DNA from: Thelephora terrestris
Taxonomy: Eukaryota; Basidiomycota; Agaricomycetes; Thelephorales; Thelephoraceae
NCBI GenBank assembly: GCA_015956445.1
Contig: WIUZ02000016.1
Coordinates: 1-64,000, forward strand
DNA: 64,000 nucleotides
Direction of reading: 5' to 3'
Shown in pieces: positions 20,928 to 34,000 of this stretch. The notes beneath the pieces were generated by a model. It ran no database searches. It was not told where the DNA came from and saw only the letters and a list, made by a program, of their open reading frames with translations. The position numbers and the translations under genes are program-made. Each line of letters begins with the position of its first letter. The stretch's first letter is position 1.

Positions 20928-22316
20928 CTAGAAGCACCCAGCAGATGCAGCTGCCAGGCTTTTCAGCTCTTCTGTGATTGTTACACTTCCTCTGTTGATA
21001 CTGATGGTACCAATGAAGATATTGAAACAAAGCACAACGAGGGTGGGGTCAAATTCGGCAACTTCCAGCACCGACAGGAGGTAGAACATGGCCGATGTGT
21101 GGATGGCCTTATCGAGGGATGTCTGGAGTGTCCATGAGATGCAACGCAGGTCGAGCGTGGCAACCTTCCGGGTTAATTGCTGTTCTGGAGTGGAGGGCTC
21201 AACTTGTGGCCGGTTACGTGCCCTGCGAAGAAGGTGGTAGACTTTAATGGGAACGACCAACGCCCGGATGAAAGCTCGCCAGAGACGACGGGCGTCAGTA
21301 GCAAGGGCAGGAGGTATTTCGGACAACAGGTCCCGCAAAAAAGGTTTGGTTTTGCCCCTAGACCACCAGGGGTGATGACATTCTGTGTTGAGCCAGATGG
21401 TGTCAATTGTCTCCTTGAGGGTTTTTCTGAGAGCCAAGGCAATGCCTGAACGAATGGTCTTCCCCAGATAGCGAAGGAATTGTGATCCAGGTGTTTGATA
21501 TGGACAGCTCTCGGTAGCCATCCCGGCAATGATGATGAAAAGGTAAAAGATGACGCCAATCAAGGTGATGCCAAGGACAACCAACGCGATCATGATATCG
21601 ATGTCCCAGAGGTACCGCGAAAGCGCACACCCTAGAAGCAACAAGGCGGCCTGCAGCATCAACCGCAACGACTCCATCACAGATTTTAAGTACCACGCGT
21701 CGACACCGTCCAGTTTCCTCTGCCGATTTTGGCTGCGCTCGATGGCCGACCCTCGCATATCGGTCGATTCGTAGCGGTTCAGCCACTGCTTGCCAAGCAT
21801 CGCAAGGAATCCGGAGAAGAGGGAGGCGGCAAGACTTGCGAAGAGGATGGCCTGGACATGGACCATCGTGCGCGGAGGGCCAGTCCATTCTGGGAGGGTG
21901 GGGACATTGTTTCCGAACGTGGTGTTATCCATCTTGTAGATGATGATGCGGAGCAGCGCAACGGTCTCGTCACCCGGGTCTGGCTGCAGTTGGGAGGCGA
22001 CTTGGATGATAAACGCGGACGTAACGGCGGAAAACAGACCAGCCTGTCCTTCTGATGAACACATTTTCATGACGGTTTCATTTGGAAAACTGCTCACGAA
22101 GATCAAGGACGTATTCAAGTCCTCATCGTATTTCTTGAGGAATTCCTTGTCGAACTCCTCAGCAACTTTGCTATAGTGCTCGTAGAATTTGGTCTGATGT
22201 TCTTGATCAAGGGACGACATTCCTTGTTTCTGGCTGTAAGGCGATCTTAGTGACGCTCTGGTCAGGCGCGAAAAAAGCTCACTCATCGGCCTGGGGTCGG
22301 ACACTTCCTCCGCCAC
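20928..22316 (-). CDS. DUF6535 membrane protein, C-terminally shortened
   Basis: A fungal DUF6535-type protein of unknown role. Residues from the KYDEDLNTSLIF motif lead into AGLFSAVTSAFIIQV, MLGKQWLNRYESTDMRG, LMLQAALLLLGCALSRYLW and a strongly hydrophobic stretch (VVLGITLIGVIFYLFIIIAG) before CPYQTPGSQFLRYL. These suggest about four membrane segments, then a cytosolic tail. An intron at 22044-22097 (54 nt, GTGAGC to GGACAG) falls exactly between LIF and AGLF. It has a length divisible by three and no stop, so retention would leave the frame open. The start at 22316 is the first ATG in frame. The reading ends at GCF, where the paralogue at 28173-31015 continues for hundreds of residues, so this copy has lost its C-terminal half. 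Confidence 0.75.
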   Translation of the reverse strand: MAEEVSDPRPMSELFSRLTRASLRSPYSQKQGMSSLDQEHQTKFYEHYSKVAEEFDKEFLKKYDEDLNTSLIFVSSFPNETVMKMCSSEGQAGLFSAVTSAFIIQVASQLQPDPGDETVALLRIIIYKMDNTTFGNNVPTLPEWTGPPRTMVHVQAILFASLAASLFSGFLAMLGKQWLNRYESTDMRGSAIERSQNRQRKLDGVDAWYLKSVMESLRLMLQAALLLLGCALSRYLWDIDIMIALVVLGITLIGVIFYLFIIIAGMATESCPYQTPGSQFLRYLGKTIRSGIALALRKTLKETIDTIWLNTECHHPWWSRGKTKPFLRDLLSEIPPALATDARRLWRAFIRALVVPIKVYHLLRRARNRPQVEPSTPEQQLTRKVATLDLRCISWTLQTSLDKAIHTSAMFYLLSVLEVAEFDPTLVVLCFNIFIGTISINRGSVTITEELKSLAAASAGCF

Positions 22317-23890
22317 TCTCGGCCTCCTCTTGCCTTTTTTCGGGGACCCGGCTGCGATGAGAAATCGGATGAATAGATATCGGTCGAAAACGAGAAGGAT
22401 AAAATATACCCGGTCTCGGAAAAGCCCTGTGATCCTCCTCCGTTCCGACGCCTCCTTGACCTGAGGATCGGATGCTCAACGAAGCGAAGGATTTGAACGC
22501 AATAGAACACACCGCGTTCGCTTCGTTCCGCTCTGACGAGGCAAATCCGTCTCATCCTCATGTTTCGAGCCGTTTCCATCGTCCGTTCGGCTGCGAACGC
22601 AGGCGGGAGTCAGCTAGTACAATCCTGGGCGAATGAGATGGACCAACAAATCTTCCGTAATCTCGCCCACATCTGCCATGGCGGGTGGTGTGGAAAGAGA
22701 GAATGGCGACGAGCGCCACGCCCATGCCTTACCTCATGGAAGTGGACCCACAGCTATGTGCGTCCCCCACCGTGTCAAGTGACGCATCGCGCACGATCAA
22801 ACTTCCGGATAGCAAAGGGGATTTGTCGTATAGGTTCTGCGGAAGCTTGGTACGAGACCCAAGCTCCCATTGGCGTGCAACACCAGGAAACAGAGCGGTT
22901 ATACAACTCCTAGAGGCACAAATAAACACCAAGTTATTCGATCACGAAGGAAAGCGTCGACAAAACCCAGAGCACTGGAACTCAGAACTGGGCCTTGTTT
23001 GGAAGATCATCGGACACAGTAACTCTAGGGTGGAAAACGGAAGGGGAATAGGATACACAAGAAGCTGAAAAAACCAGGCCGCGATCAAGCAACGGGAACG
23101 AGCAAAGCTCTGAAGGTCCATCAGGCTGAGATCCAGCCTCAAGGTCAGGGGTGGCGTGGCGGTCTTGCCGCCTGAAGCAGCCTGAGGTTTATCCCACAAA
23201 CACAGGGTGTGACAGGGAAGAACATTTGAGAGAGTCCTCCGAGCCCAAAAGTCTTTGCAAAATCTCTATATATATTGAACGACAACGTCAGCAGGAACAT
23301 GAATCGCGTTTGGTAGACCGCTCACGCTTGTCATCGTCTCAAACTTGCTCGTGAAGTCGGGCCTCGGCCTTAGGACCTTTACCACCACGTGGCAGACTTG
23401 TGTTGACCCTTCCAGTTACTTGTGCACCCACCTCGATCCATCGGGGCATCCGAGAGGTTGCAACGAAGTGGGATTTTTGTGGAATTCGGAAGGAATGCCT
23501 CGCGGTCACGGTCACACGTCTTGTGTAAATCGCTCAAACACTTGTTCTGGAGTCTTAGCCCAAGCGTATCCAACCTCTCGTATACCACATCCATGACTGA
23601 GTCTCCTCTCCTCAAAGGCGCTTGACCACCTCAGTCTCGTGGTGGTCAGAGAAGATGTCCGTAATCACGCGACGAGTTCTGCAGAAGTGAGACTTTGAAT
23701 CAGGCGTTTCAGCTGGATTGCCGCCGCTTTGAAATAAACGAGTCAAGCCGATGCCTGCATGGTTCTGTAGTTGCAACTCACAAGCCGCACGAGATCTGCA
23801 AAGCATGTAGACGCATGCGAGCTTCCCGATGCCGGTACTGTTGTGTCAGTGCTCATAAAGCTTCGGTCAGACTCTGGTGGGCTAGTCGTG
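22317..23890. other. Region without a recognised gene
   Basis: Short frames only. Those near 23379-23615 on the minus strand may belong to the decayed kinase-type gene to the right, but I cannot show it. Confidence 0.3.
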
Positions 23891-24019
23891 GCGGACGTTC
23901 ACCACTCGTGATCGCCGATATAGCGTTCTGGGGTAGTTTTTCACTGAACGGACCCGGACCGGTGAAAATCTGGGCAAAATTAAACAACAGTTGGTCACTC
24001 GTTTGCGCATTAGCCCCGA

Positions 24020-24942
24020 TCAGTTTGTCAACGACGGACCTGTATCATGACCCCCGAAACTGAGAAGACTTCTTTTTCTGACTGTGTGACCCCCGACCGT
24101 CCAGGATCTCCGGTGCAATCCATCGTGTGGTCTGACTGTGTCCATTGAAGCATTCGGTATTGAGCTTAGGTCTTGAGTGACCATAGGAAGTCTAAAATCT
24201 GTTGCGGGGCCGGTCGCATCTACGAGAATTTTTGGCTGACTGTTTGTCAATACGACCGAGCGAAATCTGAAACAATCACCTACCACCTTGAGGTCTCCAT
24301 GAGTCATGTAACAAGAATGGAAATACCTGAGGCCTCCAGCCACGCCGGGCGACTGATGAGAGGGCCAGCCCGTTCTGCATCGCCGCAATGGAAAGAGAAC
24401 ATACGAAAGATCCGCATCCGAGTGGTTCTCAATGTACTTCGTCAGGTCCCCGCCCAGCATCTGATCCGAGACGAGGTCGAGGACCTAGAATGGGACGATG
24501 TTTGGATGTCCAATGCGCTTTGCCATTCCGGCTGCCTGATGGAAGGCCCATGAAACCCCTGAGTGTTCGACAACAGAGGATTGCAGGATATAATACGAAC
24601 CTCCATGACCTTCCGCGCATCTCCCTCAGGGCATTCTTGCTTTATCGGGAACATCGATGAGGGCCTACACCCGCCATGGGCGCAGCGCGGAGAAATATGA
24701 TTCGAAGACCACGTTGTCCAATCAATCGACAAGCCATGCCAGATCTTCGCTTTGTAGCTTGGGCAAAACGTTTTGATACTTTTTCCCGCGAGTCTTTCTT
24801 GAGATTGCAGGTAGGTCGATGATTGAGGCGGTTGACTGTCAGTTTTGCCGTACCAGATTAAGCAGCAGTGGACACAATCCCTGGCTTGATCCTCAAGGCT
24901 CCAGAATGAAGCTTGAAGCGCTGTATTGAGATTAGACGCCAA
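24020..24942 (-). pseudogene. Protein kinase remnant (Agaricomycete Ser/Thr kinase-like)
   Basis: Fragments of a kinase domain are readable in more than one frame. GHPNIVPF (start of the small-to-large lobe transition) and MLGGDLTKYIENHSD come first, then LRYFHSCYMTHGDLK. That last segment matches the YLHSxxVIHGDLK catalytic loop pattern of basidiomycete kinases. Further on are KILVDATG and TDFRLPMVTQDLSSI in the position of the activation segment. The DFG motif reads DFR and the catalytic-loop Asn region is disrupted by extra sequence (VVGDCFRFRSVVLTNSQPK, perhaps a retained intron). The start at 24942 is only the start of the longest frame. Almost certainly non-functional. Confidence 0.55.
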
Positions 24943-25374
24943 TACCTCAGACGCTTTGGTCGCTGATTATCTGACGAGGGATGATCCTCGTGTGTCCATC
25001 ACCTGTCTTGGGCATTTTGGATCTCGTACTTCCTACGACCTCCTGTGAGATGGCAAACAGCCGAATTGCAAACGTGACAGCCATCGTGTGCCAAAGGGTA
25101 CATGTGAGAGCATCTTCATAGGTGTTTTAGTCAGAAGTTTCGACGCAAAAAAGTGTGGCTGGCATGGTCCTGTGTAGAACTCGGTTGCTCGGCGGCCTTC
25201 TATTAAACCCGAAGCCTTGGCGTTGCTCGATACGATCTATAGAGACACGAGTCGTCTGGTTCAGTATAAATTGAGGTACACTTTGTTTGCAATGATAAAT
25301 GAACATGATGTTATACGTGTCCGTGCTTCTTTGAGCATCGATATAATTTACAATCGTGTAGTCCCTGGTCTTGC

Positions 25375-26885
25375 CTAGGACTTGTAGTCGTTGTTGAACT
25401 CGCGGCCGATGAGCATCCGTCGAATCTCCTGCGTGCCTGCACCAACGGTATACAACCGAGCATCTCGAAGGAGCCTCCCTGTCGGATAATCTGAAAGGAC
25501 GTCAGAGATACGACAAGCGAAGGATGCGTGTGCTGACCATTGATGTACCCGTTCCCGCCAAGGCATTGCATAGCCTCCGATGCGACCTCAACCGCCTTCT
25601 CTGTCGAATACAGGATCGCGCCTGCACAATCTCTGCGGCTCACATGACCGTTGTCACAAGCACGGGCGACAGCGTAGACCAGAGATCGTGATGCGGTGAG
25701 TTTCGTGTACATGTCAGCGATCTTGCCCTGCATGAGTTGGAAGGTTCCGATGGGTTGACCGAACTGATGACGCTCGTGGATGTAGTCAAGGGCGTAATCG
25801 AAGGCGGCCTGCATGATTCCCAAAGGACCACCGCTCAGCACCAGACGTTCGAGGTCCAGTCCAGACATGAGGACGGAGACGCCTTCGTCCACACTTCCTA
25901 GTACGTTTCCTGATGATTGTTGTGGTCAGTGAAACGAGGTGTGCAGGCGGTCCGAATGACATACTGTCTGGAACCAAGCAGTCCTCGAATACCAATTCAC
26001 AGGTGTCACTCCCCCTCATTCCGAACTTATCCAACTTCTGGTGCGTAGAGAATCCCTCGAATCCATTCTCAATGATGAATGCGGTGATACCCTTGGGGCC
26101 CTTCTCGGGTGAAGACTTCGCATAGACCACGAGGGTCGAAGCCACGGGTCCGTTCGTGATCCAGAACTTATTCCCGTTCAGCTTCCAACCCCCTTTAACC
26201 CGATCCGCTTTCAGCGTCATGCTGACGACATCGCTCCCGCTCCCTGCTTCGCTCATGGCCAAACTTCCAATCTTCTTGCCCGAAATCAGATCCGGGAGGT
26301 ACTTGGTCTTTTGCTCGGCTGTTCCCCAGCGGTGGATCTGGTTGACGCACAGGTTGGAATGTGCACCGTACGAAAGGGCGACAGAACCAGATGCTCTGGA
26401 GAGCTCCTCCATAACGAGTGTGTGTTGGAAATAGCCTTGGCCGAGACCACCGTACTCCGGCGAAACCGTGATGCCTAGGAGACCCATTTCGCCGAACTTC
26501 TCCCAAAGACTCTAAGAATTTGACGAGATGTGAGGAGGTTCGGGTTGACGTAGAGCAACGGAAAGGGGTGTACCATGGGGAAAGTGTTGGTGCGGTCGAT
26601 CGCGTCAGCTCGGTGCGCGATTTCCTTCTCAGCAAACTGGTGAACTGCCTCGCGAAACTGAAGTCAGCGCGAAGATTGCCGAGTCAGCTTGTAGCCACAC
26701 AACGACGACACGACACGAACCTCTGCTTGCTCCTCAGTCAACCCCGCAAGACTGACATTGTAATGTGACGTCAGCCGCCGTTGGTTTAGGATTGCTACTG
26801 AAGCACCCGCTGTCCGTCTTGTAACCGGGGATCGCAAGGGGTTTCTTGCGGTGGTCAAAGCGAGCCTGGAAGCCATGCTATGCAA
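25375..26885 (-). CDS. IVD: Isovaleryl-CoA dehydrogenase, mitochondrial
   Basis: FAD-dependent oxidation of isovaleryl-CoA to 3-methylcrotonyl-CoA in leucine breakdown, in the mitochondrial matrix. Five exons: 26885-26721, 26657-26574, 26511-25965, 25909-25538 and 25490-25375. All have GT-AG borders and agreeing phases, giving 427 residues, the usual family length. The N-terminus ([20 protein letters not shown]) is basic and Ser/Arg-rich, as expected of a mitochondrial presequence. Family marks are [37 protein letters not shown], the WITNG flavin-site segment, [11 protein letters not shown] and [14 protein letters not shown]. Next is [15 protein letters not shown], whose Glu (about residue 286) corresponds to the catalytic base placed in this helix in IVD rather than in the C-terminal position of other acyl-CoA dehydrogenases. 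The end has [11 protein letters not shown] and [16 protein letters not shown]. No defect seen. A host gene surrounded by mobile and decayed DNA. Confidence 0.93.
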
Positions 26886-28172
26886 GGATGGAAAGTGAGA
26901 ATCTGCGGGGAATATTGGATCCGGGTACCGCTAACCGGAGCATGGGTTCGGATGAGATCGATCAGAGTTTATTTCCCACGGGTGCTCAAGCCAGCATTTT
27001 GCCGCCACTAGGCTCACCTGCCAGGGATGGCAACGCGTTGAGCTTGAACCGTCTGGATACTAGTCCCCTGTCAAACCAGTTTAACCACGCGACTTCGCAT
27101 TGCGGATGCAACCCCATTGGTTAAGCTTATAGCACCCAAATCTCGACAAGTTTTATGGCATCCCAGTTCATTCATCGTTCTATTCGCCTCTGTGGATCCA
27201 GTGCGCGAACTCCATAAACAGGACTTAATCAAGGGAAGAGTCATCGATTCCAACCTCGTTGCTCTAAAATTTCCCTTAAGGTCTCCGCGGCTCCTCGGTA
27301 CGTATCCCTTGTAATCTACTGAAGACGCATCGCGATGGAATGCTTCAATTGCGAGTACGCGAAGCCAAACGTCGACATCCACCACTTTTTCCACATATTC
27401 TTCCATCCTTTTCTGCGACCCAACCCTGCGTGTCCCCGCGTGCCAATATATGCGCGCCCGACGCTTCCGTCTGTATCTTGCATCTGCTTAGACTGAGCCT
27501 CGACAAAGCTCATCGAATCAGAGAGGTTTCTCGTGCTGTCATATCAACCACAAAAGCGATCAATTTTAGTGAGCGGAGATTTCTTCGGGGACCCCCATTT
27601 CTCGATCCAATACAAGCAGAAAACCCATTGCAAGACGTGGGATGGCATGTTCTATGGTGACCTAGATATGTCAAACTTGGTCCTTTTTGTTGCTCGACCC
27701 GAACACCGGAACATGAGATTGCTGATCGTGTCTTGCTTGTGACCGAGCAACCGGGGTGGGAGTAAGGTGCAATTCGACTAAATCATACACTCAAGTGGCG
27801 GTCATACACACGAGGGAAGGGAACCCCCGTTTTTTACTACAATGGCGGTTCGACGCTAGCAAAAAGACAAGAAAAGCTGTCCAGAGGTACCGCTAGCTCT
27901 GTCGGAAGCGCAGCAACTGTCCTTGGTTTATCCTGGCAGGACTGCGCGGCTGTTTGTAATAGTGTCAAAGAGAACAAGAAATTGTGAAAGATTCCGCTGC
28001 CGATAGCGAAAACGACGAGGCAAAGCCGAGCACTGATGTACAAACCCGGCGAAGCGGCCTCGACCATCGCGAACGCGAAATCACTGATACGGAAGAGGCA
28101 GAGCACAAACAAAGGTCTGGGACACTTCTGCACTCACCCACAAAAATCAGTATGCTCACTGAGGAGAATCAA
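26886..28172. other. Intergenic region, nothing recognised
   Basis: Short frames on both strands, none with recognisable domains. Contains the promoter of the isovaleryl-CoA dehydrogenase gene next to 26885 but no clear TATA box. Confidence 0.4.
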
Positions 28173-31015
28173 CTAGGAAGACGTACGAGTCAAAGGTTCC
28201 ATCGCCTTCCTGTCCACCTCCAGCAGCGTACCCCTCAACTTTTCGTATTGTTCCTTCCTCTGCTGGACGTCATCTTCCTCAATCTGCGGCTTATGTTGTC
28301 TGAAGTATGCCAACCCCCGGTCCAACTCCCCAAGTACGTGATCCAACCGTTCGATCAGGTCGTCCCGGTGGTAATACATCGTGATCCCACCAAAGTCACC
28401 CCTGATCGCGTCCTGCATCTCCTCGAGGCCATAGGGATTCAGGTGATCCCACTCAGACCAAATTAGGAGGAGGTAAGACTTGACGGTTTCGATATCCCCG
28501 AGTCCTCGGATGTAGAGGACAGTGGATGGACAAGATCCGTTCGATCGTCCCCGGCACGCAGGCGGGAGAGCAGGCCGCTTCTTCAACCAAGCCCAAATTC
28601 CGATGGGAATGTACGAATGTAGGGTGCTGAAGTCTGAAATTCGCAACAGGGTGTTGACCACGTTCTGGACTACCTCCTCTGAATATGGGACAGCTAATGC
28701 TGCCGCCGCCCACCTGGCGACCGCGTGCTGAGAGTTTGGCCCGTCGTACCAAGGAACGTACGGCGACGCGCACGTAATCGCTCGGTTCAAAGAAGGTGGA
28801 CTCGATTCGCCAAACACTGCGGTGATGTATTTTCCAATGTGACGCCACCTGAATCCCTCGGAAACCGACTCCGAGACCTGGGCAGCGCGTAATATTGCAT
28901 CGACCATCTGTTGTTGCCCGCCTTTCTCCAGACGGATCGCATAGGGGAATAGTGTACTGATGGCCTTGCGCTTGGACCGAAGGACCGTATCCACATCAGG
29001 GTCCTCGACCATGATTTTGAGCTTCTGAGTGACGAGGCTTGAGACCGTCTCCACCCGCGTACTGATCCTCGGTCAGAAATGTAGATATCCACCAGATTTG
29101 AACACACCTCTCATCTAAAGTCGTGATGTTTGAAACGTCACAGTCCAGTTCTATTGCGACAATTGTCAGGGAGTCGGCAACAACCGACGCCGTGGATGGG
29201 GGGTCCAAAGATAGGGAGTGGAGTGCAAAGCGGAGAATCCAGCGGGGTACCCTCCTCCGTTGCGTCTGCTGATATTCCACGTGGGCAGCTTCTAACATAC
29301 TCCGTGCGAATGGAATATATTCCTCGTTGGGTGGCCTGTAGTCGTCCCACTGGGAGTTGCGGGGGTTCCATTGTTTTTCGGCCAACGCATGGATCTTCTT
29401 CATTGTGTGATAGAACGGAAGGCCCCTGAAGTCTGTATCAAAGGGAAAGAACCTGTCATATCGCCGGCGGAGGTCTGTCAAGGTACCCGAATTCGGATCC
29501 GTGTCTGCGAGATGATGAAGGGTCCGGAAAAAGCATTCGACGGACACCGTCGCGAGCTGCTCCAGCCCTTGCAAAATCTTCAGCTTGCGATTGCTGAAGC
29601 TGACACAGCCAACAAAGACGTTGAAACAATTTGGGACGAGGATGGGATCAAAGCCCGTGAGGTCCGTCACGGTGCCAAGGTGTTTCAAGGTCGATAAATG
29701 AACAGATTTATCCAAGGATTTCTGGAGCGTCCATGAAATGCATCGCAAGTCCAACGCAGCCGTGTGCTGGCCCAATCTCCGCTTGATGGTGGAATATATG
29801 CTGTAAAACAACCCGCGATCCCCTCTGCGAAGAAGGTTGTAGGTTCCAAGCGGAATAGCAAATAAACCTCGGATTGTGGCTCGCCCGACGCGATAGAAAT
29901 CAACGGCGAGTCCAAGGGGGACTTTGAGGACTGTGTCCCTCAAGAAGGGAACGATCTCGTTCCTGGACCACCAGCGCTTATACACCTCGGCGTTCTGCGT
30001 AACGGTTTCAACGACTCTGGACTGCCTGAAGCTACTTTGAATGAGTGAGGATATTGCTGACGGAACTGAAATGATGAACGAGGCAGTTGCCGAACGGGCT
30101 GAAATGATAAATGAGGGAGTCGAACTAATTTTGCTCCAAAACTTCGGCGCCAGGTAGCGAAGGACCTGTGACCCGGGTGTTTGATACGGACAGCTCTCGG
30201 AAATAGCCCCAGCGACGACGATGAAAAGGAAGAAAAAGACGCCGAACGAGGTGATGCCAATGATAACCGATGCAACAGTGACGTCGATATCCCAAAGGTA
30301 GCGGGAAAGGGCAAAACCGAGCAGCAACAGAGCAGCCTGCATCATCATCGGCAACGACTCCATCACATGGTTAAAGTACCACGCGACAATGCCGTCTAGC
30401 TTTCGCTGTCGGCTCTGGCTACGGTCAATGGGTGACCCCCGCATGTTGGTCGATACATAACGGTTCAACCATTGCTTTCCGAGCATCGCTAGGAAGGCGG
30501 CGAGCAAGGAAATAGCGAGACTGGTGAACAGTATGGCTTGTACGTGGACTATCGTAGGGGGAGGTCCAGTCCATTGTGGGAGGGAGGGGACGTCGTTTCC
30601 GAAGGTAGTGTTGTCGATCTTGTAAATTAGAACGCGCAGGAGGGCCGCGGTTTCATCGCCCGAGTCAGGCTGCAGATGAGAGTCGACTTCAATTATGAAA
30701 GCGGAGGCGACAGCTGAAAATAGACCAGCCTAGTTCCCCAATTAGCATGCATTAACCAAACCTAGACATGGAGCTCACGAAGATCAGGGTAGTGTTCAAA
30801 TCTTCATCATATTTATCCATGAACTCCTTATCATACTCTTCAGAAACTTTGCGGTAGTCTGCATAGAATCGAGCCTGATGATCTTCTTGAACTGGTAATA
30901 CATCCTCTTCCCCGCTGTGGTACAGTCTTAGTGGCAACATGCTCGGGCAGCGAAGAAAACCTACCCTTTTGCCTGCTGCTGAATATTCTGGCCGCCATTG
31001 AAAGGCTCCACCCAA
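28173..31015 (-). CDS. DUF6535 membrane protein, long form
   Basis: The second DUF6535-type gene. Exon 1 ends FMDKYDEDLNTTLIF at 30779. A 49-nt intron (30730-30778, GTGAGC to GAACTAG) is followed by AGLFSAVASAFIIEV, again placing the intron between LIF and AGLF. Then come SLLAAFLAMLGKQWLNRY, MMMQAALLLLGFALSRYLWD, a hydrophobic hairpin (SFGVFFFLFIVVAGAI) and CPYQTPGSQVLRYL. The long C-terminal region is helical and Leu-rich (DLRCISWTLQKSLDKSVHLS, VPRWILRFALHSLSLDPP, YSEEVVQNVVNTLLRISDF, ELDRGLAYFRQHKPQIEEDD). Near 29054-29065 the reading shifts frame after FLTEDQ, which is either a one-base change or an unrecognised short intron. The ATG is uncertain; 31015 is the start of the open frame. Function of the family is unknown. 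Confidence 0.75.
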
Positions 31016-34000
31016 CTCTTCTCAGAAACTCGGCTGTGACTGAAGTTCAGGATTGGGATCGCGAACCGGCGATGAGACATAGATCATACCCGGATGGCGA
31101 GGTCTGCTTATATACACCTGATCCAGCAGAATCCCGTCGCTTCCTCGACCTAAGAATGGAGCACTAAGTAGGCGAACATATGATAGTGCGATTGAACGTA
31201 CCTCTTTCGCTTTGCGCCGTTTCGGTGAGGTGAACCTTTCTCATCCTCGTTTCCCAGATAACTACCATCGTCTCTTCGACTGTAGATCCGAACAGGAGTC
31301 AGCCAGTGAACACCACAAAAGGAGAGGTAACTTGCAGCTCCTCAACGACATCCCCTAGATCTGCCATGATGGATGGTGGGAGAGAGATAAAGATAGGAAA
31401 GGAGAGAAAGTCATCGAATACCCCGTCACAAAACTGCCGCGACACAGACCATTCCTAGATGTCGATCTTCGTGGCCAGCTGTCAAATGTCAAGATGAACC
31501 TAATCAACTGCCTATCCACAACGAACAAGAAAACGTGAAGAGTACTCCAGAGTCTACTGGTCAACTCAAGGCAAGGCAAGCTGGAGAGCTTCCTCCACGG
31601 CGAGAGCCAGCCCTTTGGTTCGGGGAGATAGCAATCTGTATTTTCTGTTCAGAGCGCCTGTCTTATCCACAGCGGGTTAGTCACCGTTAGTGAGCGAACC
31701 TTACCTGATTCTTACCAATGCATGACATAACTTCCGCAAAGCTGTCAATCCAACTATTGACGGCCGCCAGCCTTATCAATTTGGTGAACGGCATCGTTCC
31801 CCACACTTACAGTAGGCTACAACCCCAGCTTTTTGTTTACATGTGCACGTGCCACGAAGGAGCAGCGAATCGTCCAGACCCGGGCCCAGTTGCACACCGT
31901 CGCATCACGGATGAACCTCGGAAGGTTCCCAAACAGAGAGCGAAGACTGGGGAAGACTGGAATCTGGAGGACGCATCGTGCAACGTCGTGGTTGTTTGCC
32001 ATCGGCAACTTCCGTGCGGTTAAGCGCTCGTCTCCGCTCCGCGTCTACTCGGCGACTCCGTTGTTACATGTTGTTATGTACTGTGTATATGCGCCCCAAC
32101 AAACCACACACGTGGACCCATCCGCGACGTCATCGAAGGCCTCAACCCACTCTCTGTGATTGCCTCGTCCCCTCTCCAGGCCCTGTGAAATGAACTTCCT
32201 CCAAAACCGCGGTACCTCGCCTCCTTCCAAGGCGCACACGATGACCGACCCATTCGCTCAGTCACTCACACTAACGGAGTTCCGCCAGTCCACAGCGCTC
32301 GACTTTGTACGCTTGGCGTCACAGGCGCCCGCTGGTAAGCTCGACCCTTGAACAGGAACATCGGAAGCCACCCCAAGCCATCACAAGAATCTGCCGTCGA
32401 ACCTAAGACCTTGGCTAAACGAATGCGATCAGGGACGGTGTGATGCTGAAGTGGAAAATCGGACGTGGACGTCGAAGCTAGCGTCTAAGGGAACCCGAGC
32501 GGCGCTCAGGGAGGGTGCATGCCAAGAACTCTCTGGACTTGGTTTTTAAGTAGCCTCTCGGCCGATTCTGCCTTCGTTTTTCGCCCTTTCCCCTGCTGTC
32601 CTTATATCCTCCCTCGTTATTTCATTCACCCATGTCCTCCGACCCGAACCTCCCTATCGATATCGAAATTTACATGAGAAACCTCTCATACTTCTATGCC
32701 TTTCACTAACAGCTAACGCGGATACACTCGTCAGAACTTCAACTAAGGTATGCCGCCATGATTCTCAAGTGCTTCCACCAAACTGATGGTGACGAGGTTG
32801 TTCGAGATTTCACCCAGCATATCCAGGTCCCCTGCTGAGATCGCGTTTCGCTAAAGGCCAAATCCTTCTGGTCCGGAAAGAAATCGTAGGGTGCGTACGA
32901 CACCCGAAACACGTCCTACCTCTTACTGATCTCTTGGCGGCGTCTTGGTTTTTTATCGCGCTTCGTCCGCTCCCTTCCCAATCGACGTCGTTTCTGACTG
33001 AGGGTCGCAGATAAGGTATTCCACGATGCTGTATCAGCTTCAGCAGATTAATGCTTGAGTTTGCCTCCTGCATTCTGGGAAATTGTCTACTAGTCCCCGT
33101 TTCAACGCAGTGGACGCTAACCTGCCATTGAGCATGCACGTGAGTACCATCCGACCCAAAACCACACAACTCCCCTCACATTCCCATCAAGAACGGATGC
33201 GAAAAAATCCTGTTCTTCCCTATCGTGACGTTCGTCGTCAGCAGTTTGATTGTACAAGTGGTGTTGACTTCTAGATGAGGTACGTGTTGTTCTGTTTGCT
33301 GTCCAGCGGCCGTGGTTCGACCCCCGTGGATGCTGTTTACCGTAAAGTTGGATAAGATACCCATCACGATTTGGTTCGCCGTTATTCCTCTTTCGCCATA
33401 CAGGCTCGGGGTAGTTTTGACACGAAGAAGGGAGGTAAGAAGGGGAAAACCCACCCTCATAAATAACACCTACCTACCTCACCTTAATTCCGAAAACATA
33501 GCCCTCCCGCCTCTACGGCGTGGTGATCTCCGGTCTGAGGCAGGGCTGGTACTGATGCTTGCAGAAATCCGTGACACAAGCTTCACTCACGCTCTCCTTG
33601 AGGAGCGAGAGGGTCGAAGATACCTGGGCTGGAGGGACCAAAGACTAAGAAACCATGACAGAGAACGAGACGCGGTATTATCCCCACCATATTCACCTCC
33701 CATCTCGTGCTCACGATGACCCCAATTCCTTGGACAGGCAAGCTAGACCGTTCCTCTCTGCGTTGCAGTCGACGACGTCCGATGTGTGTCCCTATAGGAA
33801 ACCATTCAGCTGCTTCCGCTTATGCGAGTCATCACCAACCTACGCTTAGCACGAGCCTCGCCATGCCTTTCTTCTCCGGAATCAGCGGCAACGCCGTGTG
33901 AGTCCCCGCAATTCACCAACACTTTCTTCTTCGAGTGACCAACGACCGGTTCCAGATAAGATATCTCGCAGAACTTCCTGCAAGTGGTCCGGGTTCCAGG

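Noticed and set aside
32632-32709. Start of a gene (MSSDPNLPIDIEIYM) after a promoter-like CT-rich stretch
   Set aside because: It stops after 25 codons and has no usable donor site.
33862-33899. First exon of a gene starting MPFFSGISGNAV
   Set aside because: No following exon continues the reading; the next acceptor gives an immediate stop.
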